From NCBI GenBank assembly GCA_023416455.1, contig JAEZHQ010000254.1, positions 1 to 13,744 on the forward strand: a DNA stretch of 13,744 bases. Reading direction: 5' to 3'. The stretch is from Pseudomonadota bacterium (GTDB lineage Bacteria > Pseudomonadota > Alphaproteobacteria > Azospirillales > Azospirillaceae). The position numbers and the translations under genes were made by a program. Under the pieces are notes generated by a model. The model had not been told where the DNA came from, ran no database searches, and saw only the letters and a list, made by a program, of their open reading frames with translations. Of this stretch, positions 7,252-13,744 are shown piece after piece; position 1 is the first letter of the stretch; each line of letters begins with the position of its first letter.

Positions 7252-7890
7252 TCACCCCGTCTGGGCCTGCATCCACAGCCGCATGAGGTCGGCGACGCTT
7301 CTGACCCCGAGCTTCTCCAGGATGTGGGCGCGGTGGGTCTCGACGGTGCGCACGCCGATGTTCAGGCGCGCCGCGATCACCTTGTTCGGGCAGCCCTCGG
7401 TCATCAGGGCGGCGACCTCCCGCTCCCGCACGCTCAGCCCGCCCAGGAGCGCCGCCGCCCGCGCGGCGGCGGCGCAGGATTCGCGCCGCCGGGCGTCGAA
7501 GGCCAGGGCCTCGCGGACGCGCTGGAGGAAGACGCCCTGGTCGAAGGGCTTCTCCAGGAAGTCCAGCGCCCCCGCCCGCAGCGCCATGACCGCCGAAGCG
7601 ACGTCGCCGTGCGCGGTGATCACGATGACCGGCAGGCCGAGGCCGCGGCGGGCCAGCTCGCGCTGCAACTCCAGCCCGTCCATGCCGGGCATGCGCAGGT
7701 CCATCACCAGGCAGCCCGGCCGGTCCTGCGGGCAGCGGTGCAGGAAGGCGAGCGCGCTGTCGAAGACCTCGACCGGCAGGCCGGCGACCTCGACCATGGC
7801 GGCCAGCGAGTCGCGCACCGCCTCGTCGTCGTCGACGATGAAGACGGTGGGCGGTGGGGCGGGCGGCGTGACGGGAACGGGATCAGTCAT
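7252..7890 (-). CDS. FixJ-family response regulator (receiver plus LuxR-type HTH)
   Basis: A 212-residue protein starting MTDPVPVTPPAPPPTVFIVD. The receiver domain (~15-130) has the acidic pocket Asp20-Asp22, phosphoacceptor Asp64 (LVMDLRMPGMDG), Thr92 (ITAHGD) and Lys114 (FLEKPFD). A linker leads to a LuxR/FixJ HTH (~150-205: LSVREREVAALMTEG, then PNKVIAARLNIGVRTVETHR). It is a DNA-binding activator phosphorylated by the kinase encoded just upstream. ATG 7890 lies inside the kinase gene: the kinase stop TGA (7885-7883) is 8 bp into this frame, so the pair is translationally coupled. Oddly for the family, residues 4-14 are rich in proline. Its target genes are not identifiable from the sequence; the palindrome upstream of the kinase is one candidate site. 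Confidence 0.93.
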   Translation of the reverse strand: MTDPVPVTPPAPPPTVFIVDDDEAVRDSLAAMVEVAGLPVEVFDSALAFLHRCPQDRPGCLVMDLRMPGMDGLELQRELARRGLGLPVIVITAHGDVASAVMALRAGALDFLEKPFDQGVFLQRVREALAFDARRRESCAAAARAAALLGGLSVREREVAALMTEGCPNKVIAARLNIGVRTVETHRAHILEKLGVRSVADLMRLWMQAQTG

Positions 7891-9571
7891 CGGATTTCGC
7901 GGCCGGAACGGTGACGTGGAAGCAGGCCCCCCGCCCGGAGCTGTCGGCCAGCCACAGACGGCCGCCGTGGGCCTCGATGATCGAGCGGCAGATGGGCAGG
8001 CCCAGCCCCATGCCCGCCGGCTTGGTGGTGGCGAAGGGCGAATAGAGACGGTCGACCATGTGGTCGGGGACGCCGGGGCCGCTGTCGCGGACCTGGAAGA
8101 GCACCTGGCCGGCGGCCTCCCGGCCAATGCGCAGGGCGACCTCGCGGGTCGGCGGGGACGCCGCCGCGATGGCCTCGATGCCATTGTGGACGAGGTTGAG
8201 CAGGACCTGCTGGATCTGGATGCGGTCGGCCAGGATCGGCGGCAGGCCGGGCTCCACCTCGACCCGCAGCCGCACGCCGGCGTAGGAGGCGGCGGCCCGC
8301 GCCAGCGCCACGGTGTCGTCGGCGATGCCGACGACCGACACCGGCTCCAGCCGCGGCGGCCCCTTGCCGAGGAAGGTGCGCAGCCCGCGGATCACCTCGC
8401 CCGCCCGCTCGGCCTGCGCCACCGCCTTGTTCATCAAATCCTGCGCCCGGGCCGGCGCCCCGGCCTCGCCCAGCACGCCCTGGGCGGCGCGGGTGTAGCT
8501 GATGGCGGCAAGCAGCGGCTGGTTCAGCTCGTGGGCCAGCGCCGAGGCCATCTCGCCGGTGGCGGTCAGCCGCGCGATGTGGGCGAGCTGGTTCTGCTGG
8601 TCGCGCAGGCGCGCCTCGACCCGGCGCCGCTCGCTGACCACGCTGCCCAGGAACAGGGCGGTGATGGCCAGCGTCAGCATCAGCGTCTGGTAGTAGACGA
8701 TGGTGCCGAGCGGATAGCCCGTCGCCTGGAGGCCGGCGATCAGCGCCGCCTGGATGGCCAGCGCCGCCAGCGTCGCCCCCGGCAGGCCGTGGGCGACGGC
8801 GATCCACACCAGCGGCAGGAACAGCAGGTAGAAGAGATTGAACTCCCCGCCGGGGATGGCGGCGAAGACCGCCGCCGCCGCGGCGGCGACGGCCAGCGCC
8901 TGGAGCAGCACGGCCGGGCCGGGCCGGCGCAGCGGGCCGTGGCTGAGCAGCGGCCGGAAGGGCGGGCGCAGCGGCGGATTGATGTGCACGAGGAGAACCG
9001 GGGTCACCACGGCGATGCCGATGGCGTCGCCCAGCCAGTACTGGAAGGCCAGGGACGGCAGCGCGGCGGGGGCGAACACGCCTTCGGCGACGAAGGTGCC
9101 GACGAACAGGACGGCCACCACGGCCGCGCCGAGGACGGTGACCCCGAGCAGCCAGGCGACGTCGCGCAGGTGCGCCAGGCCGGGGTCGATCGCGGCGTGG
9201 CGGCGCAGCACCGCCGCCGCCGCCGTGTAGCCCACGACGATGAACAGGTTGGACAGCAGCAGCGAGGCGACCGAGGCGGGGTGGCCGCGCACCACCAGGT
9301 CGGCCAGCACCAGCGTGACGAAGACCGCCGGCGCGCCGCGCAGGCCGGTCCACAGCAGAAGCGCCATGTAGAGGCCGGCCGGCGGGTTCCAGGGCGTGAT
9401 GTTCAGCGAGGGCCGCTGGTGGATGAAGGTGACCCAGTCGAACGGCAGGTAGACGGCCGCGAAGGCGGCCATCAGCAGGAGCAGGCGGCCGGGAGTCGCC
9501 GTCCCGGACAGGGGGAAGGCGGACGGCGCCGGGACCGGCGGCGGGGCGGTGGACGGCAGGGCGGCGGGCAT
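7883..9571 (-). CDS. MASE1-domain sensor histidine kinase
   Basis: A 562-residue inner-membrane kinase. I take the start at ATG 9571 (MPAALPSTAPPPVPAP), preceded by AGGAGAG 11 nt upstream; the frame extends 37 codons further, through a palindrome, without homology. A MASE1 sensory domain with about eight membrane helices occupies residues ~28-310 (FDWVTFIHQRPSLNITPWNP near its start, the YWLGDAIGIAVVTPVLLVH loop). A short coiled linker precedes HisKA with His347 (GEMASALAHELNQPL). The HATPase_c domain shows the N-box Asn463 (LLNLVHNGIEAI), G1 DSGPG (496-500) and G2 GMGLGL (520-525). MASE1 ligands are largely unknown. It is co-transcribed with, and presumably phosphorylates, the FixJ-type regulator that follows. 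Confidence 0.92.
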   Translation of the reverse strand: MPAALPSTAPPPVPAPSAFPLSGTATPGRLLLLMAAFAAVYLPFDWVTFIHQRPSLNITPWNPPAGLYMALLLWTGLRGAPAVFVTLVLADLVVRGHPASVASLLLSNLFIVVGYTAAAAVLRRHAAIDPGLAHLRDVAWLLGVTVLGAAVVAVLFVGTFVAEGVFAPAALPSLAFQYWLGDAIGIAVVTPVLLVHINPPLRPPFRPLLSHGPLRRPGPAVLLQALAVAAAAAAVFAAIPGGEFNLFYLLFLPLVWIAVAHGLPGATLAALAIQAALIAGLQATGYPLGTIVYYQTLMLTLAITALFLGSVVSERRRVEARLRDQQNQLAHIARLTATGEMASALAHELNQPLLAAISYTRAAQGVLGEAGAPARAQDLMNKAVAQAERAGEVIRGLRTFLGKGPPRLEPVSVVGIADDTVALARAAASYAGVRLRVEVEPGLPPILADRIQIQQVLLNLVHNGIEAIAAASPPTREVALRIGREAAGQVLFQVRDSGPGVPDHMVDRLYSPFATTKPAGMGLGLPICRSIIEAHGGRLWLADSSGRGACFHVTVPAAKSDD

Positions 9572-9638
9572 GCTGCGGGGCACTCTCCTGGGCGCGGAAC
9601 CGACGGCCGGCCCGGCCCTGGTGGCGGCCGTCCGGACA

Positions 9639-9656
9639 CCGCCCATATATGGGCGG
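9639..9656. promoter_or_regulatory. 18-bp perfect palindrome upstream of the kinase gene
   Basis: CCGCCCATATATGGGCGG is its own reverse complement with no spacer, so it is a DNA-binding dyad rather than a hairpin with a loop. It is 68 bp upstream of the kinase start and in the only gap between glutamate dehydrogenase and the two-component operon. It is a likely operator, possibly for autoregulation by the FixJ-type protein. Confidence 0.5.
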
Positions 9657-9682
9657 GCACGGAACGGCCGCACAAGGATCAC

Positions 9683-9721
9683 GGGGAGGCCACGGGGGCC
9701 GCCGGGCCGCCCCGCCTCCCC
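9683..9721 (-). terminator. Terminator-like hairpin after glutamate dehydrogenase
   Basis: Arms GGGGAGGC (9683-9690) and GCCTCCCC (9714-9721) enclose a GC-rich 23-nt loop with its own complementarity. It begins 2 bp after the stop codon at 9724. No long U-run follows (GTGATCCTTG), so efficiency is uncertain. Confidence 0.4.
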
Positions 9722-9723
9722 CT

Positions 9724-10986
9724 TCAGCCGGCGAAGTAGGGCTGGGTGCCGTGCGCGGCGATGGCGCCGGACAGACGCTCCAGCGCGTGGGCGTAGGCCG
9801 CGGTGCGCATGGACACGCCCTTGCCGGCGCTCAGGTCGGCGACCCGGCGGCCCTCGGTCTCCATGATGGTGCGCAGCCGCTCATGGATCTCCTTCAGGCT
9901 CCAGTAATAGCCCTGGCGGTTCTGCACCCACTCGAAGTAGGAAACGGTGACGCCGCCGGCGTTGGCCAGGATGTCGGGCAGCACGGTGACGCCCTTGGAC
10001 CCCAGGATGCGGTCGGCCTCGGGGGTGATCGGGCCGTTGGCCAGCTCCAGGACGACACGCGCGGTGATGCGGCCGGCGTTGTCCGCGTGGATCTGGTCCT
10101 CCAGCGCGGCCGGGACCAGAACCTCGCAGTCCAGCCCCAGAAGCTCGTCCTCGCCGACGATCCGGGCGCGGCCCTCGGCGGCGTAGGCGCGGACCGAGCC
10201 ATGGCTGGCCTTGGCCGCCTGGACCGCCTCGGGGTCGAGCCCGTCCGGATCGGCGATGGCGCCGCGCGAGTCCGAGATGCCGACGATGCGGTAGCCGTCG
10301 GCGTGCAGCAGGCGGGCGATGTGCAGCCCGGCGTTGCCGTAGCCCTGGATCACGGCGCGGCGGGCGCTGCCGGCCAGGCCGAGGTCGCGCTCCAGATGCT
10401 TCAGCAGGTAGAAGCCGCCGCGCGCCGTGGCGTCGTCACGGCCGACCGATCCGCCGAGGGCCAGCGGCTTGCCGGTGATGACGGCCGGGCTGGGCTGGCG
10501 GACGATCGAGCTGTATTCGTCGGCCATCCAGCCCATGATCATGGCGTTGGTGTAGACGTCCGGGGCCGGGATGTCGCGGTCGGGCCCGATCATGCCGGCG
10601 AAGGCCTGGACGTAGGCGCGCGACAGCCGCTCCAGCTCGGACTTCGACAGGCTGTGCGGATCGACCCGCACCGCGCCCTTGCCGCCGCCGTAGGGCAGGT
10701 TCATCACCGCGCACTTGAAGGTCATCCAGAAGGCGAGCGTGGTCACCTCCTCCATGGTCGATGCCGGATGGAAGCGGATGCCGCCCTTGGTCGGGCCACG
10801 CGTGTCGTCGTAGCGGCAGCGCCAGGCCGGGAAGGAGCGCCGCGAGCCGTCGTCCATGCGGATCGACAGGCACACGCTCAGCGTCTCCTTGGGGTATTTC
10901 AGCTTTTCCAGGACCTCCGGATCGACCGCAACGTGTCGTGCCGCCTCGTCAAGGCGGCTCAGCGCCCCCCCGAGCAGATCATTCAT
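9724..10986 (-). CDS. gdhA: Glutamate dehydrogenase (Glu/Leu/Phe/Val dehydrogenase family)
   Basis: A 420-residue cytoplasmic enzyme interconverting glutamate with 2-oxoglutarate and ammonium using NAD(P). Residues 60-150 hold the substrate site: DTRGPTKGGIRFHP (Lys67), FWMTFKCAVMNLPYGGGKGA (Lys91 and catalytic Lys103), and GPDRDIPAPDVYT. The Rossmann domain carries GYGNAG at 215-220, and LVPAALEDQI and NGPITPEAD follow. The size is that of the compact hexameric bacterial and archaeal type (~410-430 residues), not the large 180-kDa NAD enzyme. Coenzyme preference cannot be read confidently. ATG 10986 follows AAGGA 9-10 nt upstream. It is transcribed divergently from the Rnk-like gene, and its control region contains twin palindromes. 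The symbol is by family; leucine dehydrogenase is a less likely alternative. Confidence 0.9.
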   Translation of the reverse strand: MNDLLGGALSRLDEAARHVAVDPEVLEKLKYPKETLSVCLSIRMDDGSRRSFPAWRCRYDDTRGPTKGGIRFHPASTMEEVTTLAFWMTFKCAVMNLPYGGGKGAVRVDPHSLSKSELERLSRAYVQAFAGMIGPDRDIPAPDVYTNAMIMGWMADEYSSIVRQPSPAVITGKPLALGGSVGRDDATARGGFYLLKHLERDLGLAGSARRAVIQGYGNAGLHIARLLHADGYRIVGISDSRGAIADPDGLDPEAVQAAKASHGSVRAYAAEGRARIVGEDELLGLDCEVLVPAALEDQIHADNAGRITARVVLELANGPITPEADRILGSKGVTVLPDILANAGGVTVSYFEWVQNRQGYYWSLKEIHERLRTIMETEGRRVADLSAGKGVSMRTAAYAHALERLSGAIAAHGTQPYFAG

Positions 10987-11120
10987 GCTTCCATTCCTTC
11001 ATGTTGACGTCAGGCACCGGCCCCACGTCCCCATGGCGTCCCTTGGCGGCGCACCGGAAGAGGCCGCCCGTTGGGCCGGTCGGCGGTTCGTTGTAGTCCG
11101 GGAAATTGCGGATCGGAATA

Positions 11121-11136
11121 TCCGTAAGATTACGGA
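11121..11136. promoter_or_regulatory. Twin operator site 1 (16-bp near-palindrome)
   Basis: TCCGTAAGATTACGGA is a palindrome except at the centre. It lies 135 bp upstream of the glutamate dehydrogenase start and differs from site 2 at only one base. The binding protein is unknown. Confidence 0.6.
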
Positions 11137-11209
11137 GAGGGTTTAAGCCCTTGATTCACCGTAGAATAATCTGGCTTTCAAGGATCGCCGCCCAGGCCGC
11201 CGCAAGAGT

Positions 11210-11225
11210 TCCGTAATATTACGGA
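11210..11225. promoter_or_regulatory. Twin operator site 2 (16-bp perfect palindrome)
   Basis: TCCGTAATATTACGGA is perfectly palindromic. It lies 75 bp before the Rnk-like start and is spaced 89 bp centre to centre from site 1. Two near-identical dyads at this spacing in one intergenic region are very unlikely by chance in such GC-rich DNA. Confidence 0.6.
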
Positions 11226-11299
11226 TGGAATGAAACGCCGTTGCCGGGCAGATTGGTCCGGTTCGCTTCGCCATGGCGGCCAGAACGGGGTTGACGTCG

Positions 11300-11701
11300 A
11301 TGATTCAAGGACACGAGCGGCCGCTGATCTGGATTGCGCGCTCCGAATACCGCCGCCTGCTGACCTCGCTGGACGAAATCGCGGCCCGGGCGCCCGACGT
11401 GTCCCGCTTCCTCGAAGCCGAGCTGGAGCGCGCGATCCTGTGCAGCGATCATCATCTGCCGAGCCGCGTGGTCCGCATGGGCACCCGGATCCATTTCCGC
11501 CGCGACGACGATGCGCCCCTGGAATGGGGCCTGCTGTGCTATCCCGACCGCACCGCCCCGCAGGAAGGGCGGATCGCCATCGGGTCGCCGCTGGGCGCCG
11601 CCCTGCTGGGGCTGCGCGAGGGCGCCGCCATGCCCTACCGCGACGAGGAGGGGTGCGAGCGCCTCCTCCGGGTGGAGCGCGTCGTCCCGCTCCACGCCTG
11701 A
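11300..11701 (+). CDS. rnk: Rnk-like protein (regulator of nucleoside diphosphate kinase; GreA/GreB C-terminal fold)
   Basis: A 133-residue protein (MIQGHERPLIWIARSEYRRL start), about the size of E. coli Rnk (136). The N-terminal helical part ends FLEAELERAILCSD; the C-terminal FKBP-like GreA/B-type domain contains VVRMGTRIHFR, WGLLCYP and the family signature IGSPLGAALLGLREG. Rnk-type proteins bind RNA polymerase near the secondary channel but lack the long coiled coil of Gre factors. An in-frame ATG at 11273 would add nine residues; neither start has a good ribosome site, so the choice is uncertain. It is divergent from glutamate dehydrogenase across the twin-palindrome region. Its stop codon lies in the first copy of a 14-bp tandem repeat. 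Confidence 0.83.
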   Translation: MIQGHERPLIWIARSEYRRLLTSLDEIAARAPDVSRFLEAELERAILCSDHHLPSRVVRMGTRIHFRRDDDAPLEWGLLCYPDRTAPQEGRIAIGSPLGAALLGLREGAAMPYRDEEGCERLLRVERVVPLHA

Positions 11702-11738
11702 AGCGCCGGGCCTGAAGCGCCGGGCCTGAAGCGCCGGC
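11697..11738. repeat. Three tandem copies of a 14-bp unit overlapping the Rnk-like stop codon
   Basis: The unit CCTGAAGCGCCGGG occurs at 11697, 11711 and 11725 without gaps; only the last base of the third copy differs. The first copy includes the TGA stop. It probably arose by slippage, so copy number may vary between strains. Confidence 0.75.
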
Positions 11739-11829
11739 GCAATCCCGGGTCGCCGGGGAACGGCGGGTGCCGTGGCGGTGTTTGCCATCGGCACGCCTTC
11801 CCACCGGTTCGCCACGGGACGACCGCCCC

Positions 11830-13155
11830 ATGCGCCAGACTGCCCTCTTCGCCTTCCCGCTCGCCCTTGCGGCGGCCCTGGCCGGCTGCGGCGACACGGC
11901 GACGCTGCCGGTCGCCGCCGGCACCGGGCCGAACCCCGTGCTGCCGGCACCCAACCCGACGCTGATCCCGACCGTCCGCATCGCCCCGGCCACGGGCTGG
12001 CCCGACGGCGCCGCGCCGACGGCCGCACCGGGCCTCGCGGTCACCGCCTTCGCCGACGGCCTCGACCACCCGCGCTGGCTCCTTGCCCTGCCCAACGGCG
12101 ACGTGCTGGTGGCCGAAACCGACGCGCCGCCGAAGCCCGGGGAGGGCGGCCTGCGGAGCTGGATCATGGGGCTGGTGATGAAGCGGGCCGGGGCCGGGAC
12201 ACCCAGCGCCAACCGCATCACGCTGCTGCGTGACGCCGACGGCGACGGCGTGGCCGAGACCCGCTCGGTTTTCCTGGAGGGGCTGAACTCCCCCTTCGGC
12301 ATGGCCCTGGTCGGCGGCGACCTCTACGTCGCCAACACCGACGCCGTGCTGCGCTTCCCCTACCGGGAGGGGGACATGCGGATCACCGCACCGGGCGTCC
12401 GGCTGGTGGAGCTGCCCGCCGGGCCGCGCAACCACCACTGGACCAAGAACATCATCGCCAGCCCGGACGGCCGCCGCCTCTACGCCACCGTCGGCTCCAA
12501 CAGCAACGTCGCCGAGAACGGCCTGGAGGCCGAGGAGGGGCGCGCCGCCATCTGGGAGATCGACCGGGCGACCGGAGGCCACCGGATTTTCGCCTCGGGC
12601 CTGCGCAACCCCAACGGCCTCGGCTGGGAGCCGCGCAGCGGTGCGCTGTGGACCGCGGTCAACGAGCGGGACGAGATCGGCAGCGACCTCGTCCCCGACT
12701 ACATGACCAGCGTCCGCGACGGCGGCTTCTACGGCTGGCCCTACAGCTATTTCGGCCAGCACGTCGACAGGCGGGTCGAGCCGCCGCGGCCGGACCTGGT
12801 GGCCGCGGCGATCCCGCCCGACTACGCGCTGGGGCCGCACACCGCCTCGCTCGGCCTCGCCTTCGGGCGGCCCGGCGCCCTGCCCCAGCGCTTCGCCGAG
12901 GGCGCCTTCATCGGCCAGCACGGTTCGTGGAACCGCAACCCGCCCAGCGGCTACAAGGTCGTCTTCGTGCCCTTCGCCGAAGGACGGCCGCAAGGCGGGC
13001 CGGCCGACGTGCTGACCGGCTTCCTCGACGCCGACGGCAACGCGCTCGGCCGGCCGGTCGGGGTCGCGCTCGACCGCGCCGGCGCCCTGCTGGTCGCCGA
13101 CGACGTCGGCAACCGGGTCTGGCGCGTCACGGCGGCCTCTGAGCGGGGAAGCTGA
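11830..13155 (+). CDS. PQQ-dependent sugar dehydrogenase-like lipoprotein (L-sorbosone dehydrogenase family)
   Basis: A 441-residue exported protein. The start at ATG 11830 gives a clean lipoprotein signal, MRQTALFAFPLALAAALAGC, with lipobox LAGC and lipidated Cys20; the frame is open 21 codons upstream without signal-peptide logic. After a Pro/Thr-rich linker (about 25-60) comes a six-bladed beta-propeller typical of sorbosone/glucose dehydrogenases: DGLDHPRWLLALPNGDVLVA, LNSPFGMALVGGDLYVANTD, NHHWTKNI (~200-207), SGLRNPNGLGW, DGGFYGWPYSYFG and GQHGSWNR (~362-369). Related enzymes use PQQ to oxidise sugars or aldehydes in the periplasm; the substrate is unknown, and some members lack activity. 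A single gene, it ends facing the rrn operon with a strong hairpin between. Confidence 0.87.
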   Translation: MRQTALFAFPLALAAALAGCGDTATLPVAAGTGPNPVLPAPNPTLIPTVRIAPATGWPDGAAPTAAPGLAVTAFADGLDHPRWLLALPNGDVLVAETDAPPKPGEGGLRSWIMGLVMKRAGAGTPSANRITLLRDADGDGVAETRSVFLEGLNSPFGMALVGGDLYVANTDAVLRFPYREGDMRITAPGVRLVELPAGPRNHHWTKNIIASPDGRRLYATVGSNSNVAENGLEAEEGRAAIWEIDRATGGHRIFASGLRNPNGLGWEPRSGALWTAVNERDEIGSDLVPDYMTSVRDGGFYGWPYSYFGQHVDRRVEPPRPDLVAAAIPPDYALGPHTASLGLAFGRPGALPQRFAEGAFIGQHGSWNRNPPSGYKVVFVPFAEGRPQGGPADVLTGFLDADGNALGRPVGVALDRAGALLVADDVGNRVWRVTAASERGS

Positions 13156-13226
13156 GCCGGGAAGCTGAGCGGGAGGGCCGCGGGTTCGTCCGCCAGCTCG
13201 TCGCCATGCAAGACGGCGCACGCGAA

Positions 13227-13261
13227 CCGGGCCGGCGATCGCAAGAGGATCGCCGGCCCGG
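13227..13261. terminator. Strong hairpin between the sugar dehydrogenase and rrn operon ends
   Basis: Perfect 14-base arms (CCGGGCCGGCGATC and its complement) surround a 7-nt loop GCAAGAG. It sits 72 bp after the dehydrogenase stop and 94 bp beyond the 3' end of 5S rRNA. It can serve both converging transcripts; there is no long T-run on either side. Confidence 0.65.
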
Positions 13262-13354
13262 CCGGGAGGGGGTGAGGAAGCGTGCAAGCGGTGCGTCGAT
13301 GTCTGTTCGGGTTTGCCGGCTGCGCTGGCCTGGCGGGGGAACATGCGCCGTGGC

Positions 13355-13472
13355 GACCTGGCGGCGACCTACTCTCCCACGTCTTAGGACGCAGTACCAT
13401 CGGCGCTGGGGCGTTTCACGGCCGAGTTCGGAATGGGATCGGGTGCGGGCACCCCGCCATGACCACCAGGTC
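13355..13472 (-). rRNA. rrf: 5S ribosomal RNA
   Basis: The minus strand reads GACCTGGTGGTCATGGCGGG at the 5' end and ends CCGCCAGGTC, so the two ends pair. The interior has the universal 5S signatures CCGAACTCGG, GTGAAACG, GCGCCGATGGTA and GGGAGAGTAGG. The estimated length is 118 nt; ends may be off by a few bases. It follows 23S rRNA by about 144 bp. Confidence 0.95.
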
Positions 13473-13616
13473 ACCGCGGCGCACGCGCCCCCGCCCAAGC
13501 CTTGGCGGCGGGCAAACTCTTGGGACACGACTGTTGAGGACGTCTTCATCTTGATACGGCGGGGGGAGAGGCCCCGGACGGGCTCGCCGCTGCGCATGGC
13601 GCGGCCACGCGAAAGC
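13473..13616 (-). other. 23S-5S rRNA internal spacer
   Basis: About 144 bp of operon spacer. I see no tRNA cloverleaf in it. It would contain processing stems for the flanking rRNAs, but I cannot place them confidently. Confidence 0.6.
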
Positions 13617-13744
13617 GGATCAAGCCGATCGAGGGATTAGTACCGGTCAGCTTCAGGCGTTGCCGCCCGTCCACACCCGGCCTATCGACGTGATGGTCTG
13701 TCACGCCTCTCAAGGGAACGCTCGTTTGGAGGAGGGTTTCCCGC
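13617..13744 (-). rRNA. rrl: 23S ribosomal RNA, 3' end (partial)
   Basis: The minus strand contains the conserved 3' terminal region of 23S rRNA: GGGAAACCCTCCTCCAAACG at the edge, GAGAGGCGTGACAGACCATC, then ACCGGTACTAATCCCTCG and a final GCTTGATCC that should pair with the unseen 5' end. The exact 3' boundary (about 13617) is estimated from that pairing. The rest of the operon lies beyond the right edge. Confidence 0.93.

Larger units (their letters stand above)
10987..11299. promoter_or_regulatory. Shared divergent control region (glutamate dehydrogenase / Rnk-like gene)
   Basis: A 313-bp non-coding stretch with AT-rich patches unusual for this window (around 11101-11175 and 11205-11230). 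It must carry promoters for both divergent genes. The only clear elements are two copies of a 16-bp palindrome listed separately; I see no convincing sigma-70 or sigma-54 promoter by eye. Confidence 0.6.

Noticed and set aside
7283..9739. 818-codon open frame on the plus strand opposite the two-component genes
   Set aside because: It is a GC-codon-bias shadow: the translation is Arg/Gly/His-rich and shows no domain, whereas the minus strand encodes a complete kinase and regulator.
9649..11007. 452-codon plus-strand open frame over glutamate dehydrogenase
   Set aside because: Antisense shadow of a well-conserved enzyme, with low-complexity translation.
11635..13344. 569-codon minus-strand frame opposite the sugar dehydrogenase
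   Set aside because: No domain and Gly/Arg-rich; the plus-strand frame has a lipoprotein signal and propeller motifs.
13473..13616. tRNA between 23S and 5S, or after 5S
   Set aside because: No cloverleaf or anticodon arm could be drawn in the spacer or in 13156-13354 on either strand.

Overview
The window is very GC-rich DNA. Its gene content (tandem RebB-family R-body genes, a FixJ-type two-component pair, a GH15 glucoamylase-like enzyme, a sorbosone-dehydrogenase-like lipoprotein and an alphaproteobacterial-looking rrn operon end) points to an alphaproteobacterium, most likely a Rhodospirillales member of the Azospirillum type. The taxonomic call is inference from protein and rRNA appearance, not from a search.

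Layout. 1-2001 (minus strand) is a run of six small RebB-family genes, transcribed right to left. Four are closely related ~90-residue proteins starting MAFPT. The last two are diverged, translationally coupled members, and the final one is cut by the window edge. These proteins are subunits of R-bodies, coiled protein ribbons. 2002-2179 is a control region with a short inverted repeat and a striking phage T7-like promoter match. 2180-2617 is a Phd antitoxin fused in frame to a truncated PIN toxin (a decayed toxin-antitoxin module), followed by short tandem repeats. 2739-3368 is a TetR-family regulator (minus) with a large perfect inverted repeat upstream. 3529-4206 is a HAD phosphatase (minus), divergent from a GH15 glycosidase (4404-6245, plus), which converges on a YihY/BrkB membrane protein (6261-7139, minus). 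7252-9571 (minus) is a two-component system: a MASE1 sensor kinase whose stop overlaps the start of a FixJ-type response regulator. An 18-bp palindrome lies before the kinase gene. 9724-10986 (minus) is a glutamate dehydrogenase. It shares a 313-bp control region, holding two near-identical 16-bp palindromes, with a divergent Rnk/GreA-type gene (11300-11701, plus). 11830-13155 (plus) is a PQQ sugar-dehydrogenase-like lipoprotein. A strong hairpin separates it from the converging rrn operon end: 5S rRNA (13355-13472) and the 3' end of 23S rRNA (from about 13617), both minus.

How the parts fit. The reb array is the accessory, most unusual part. Its tandem duplications, degenerate toxin-antitoxin relic, phage-like promoter and short repeats suggest a plastic locus. 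From 2.7 kb onward the window is ordinary housekeeping and metabolic sequence: regulation, carbohydrate hydrolysis, signalling, and nitrogen or glutamate metabolism. The palindromic sites between the glutamate dehydrogenase and Rnk-like genes are the best candidates for an undescribed regulatory switch.
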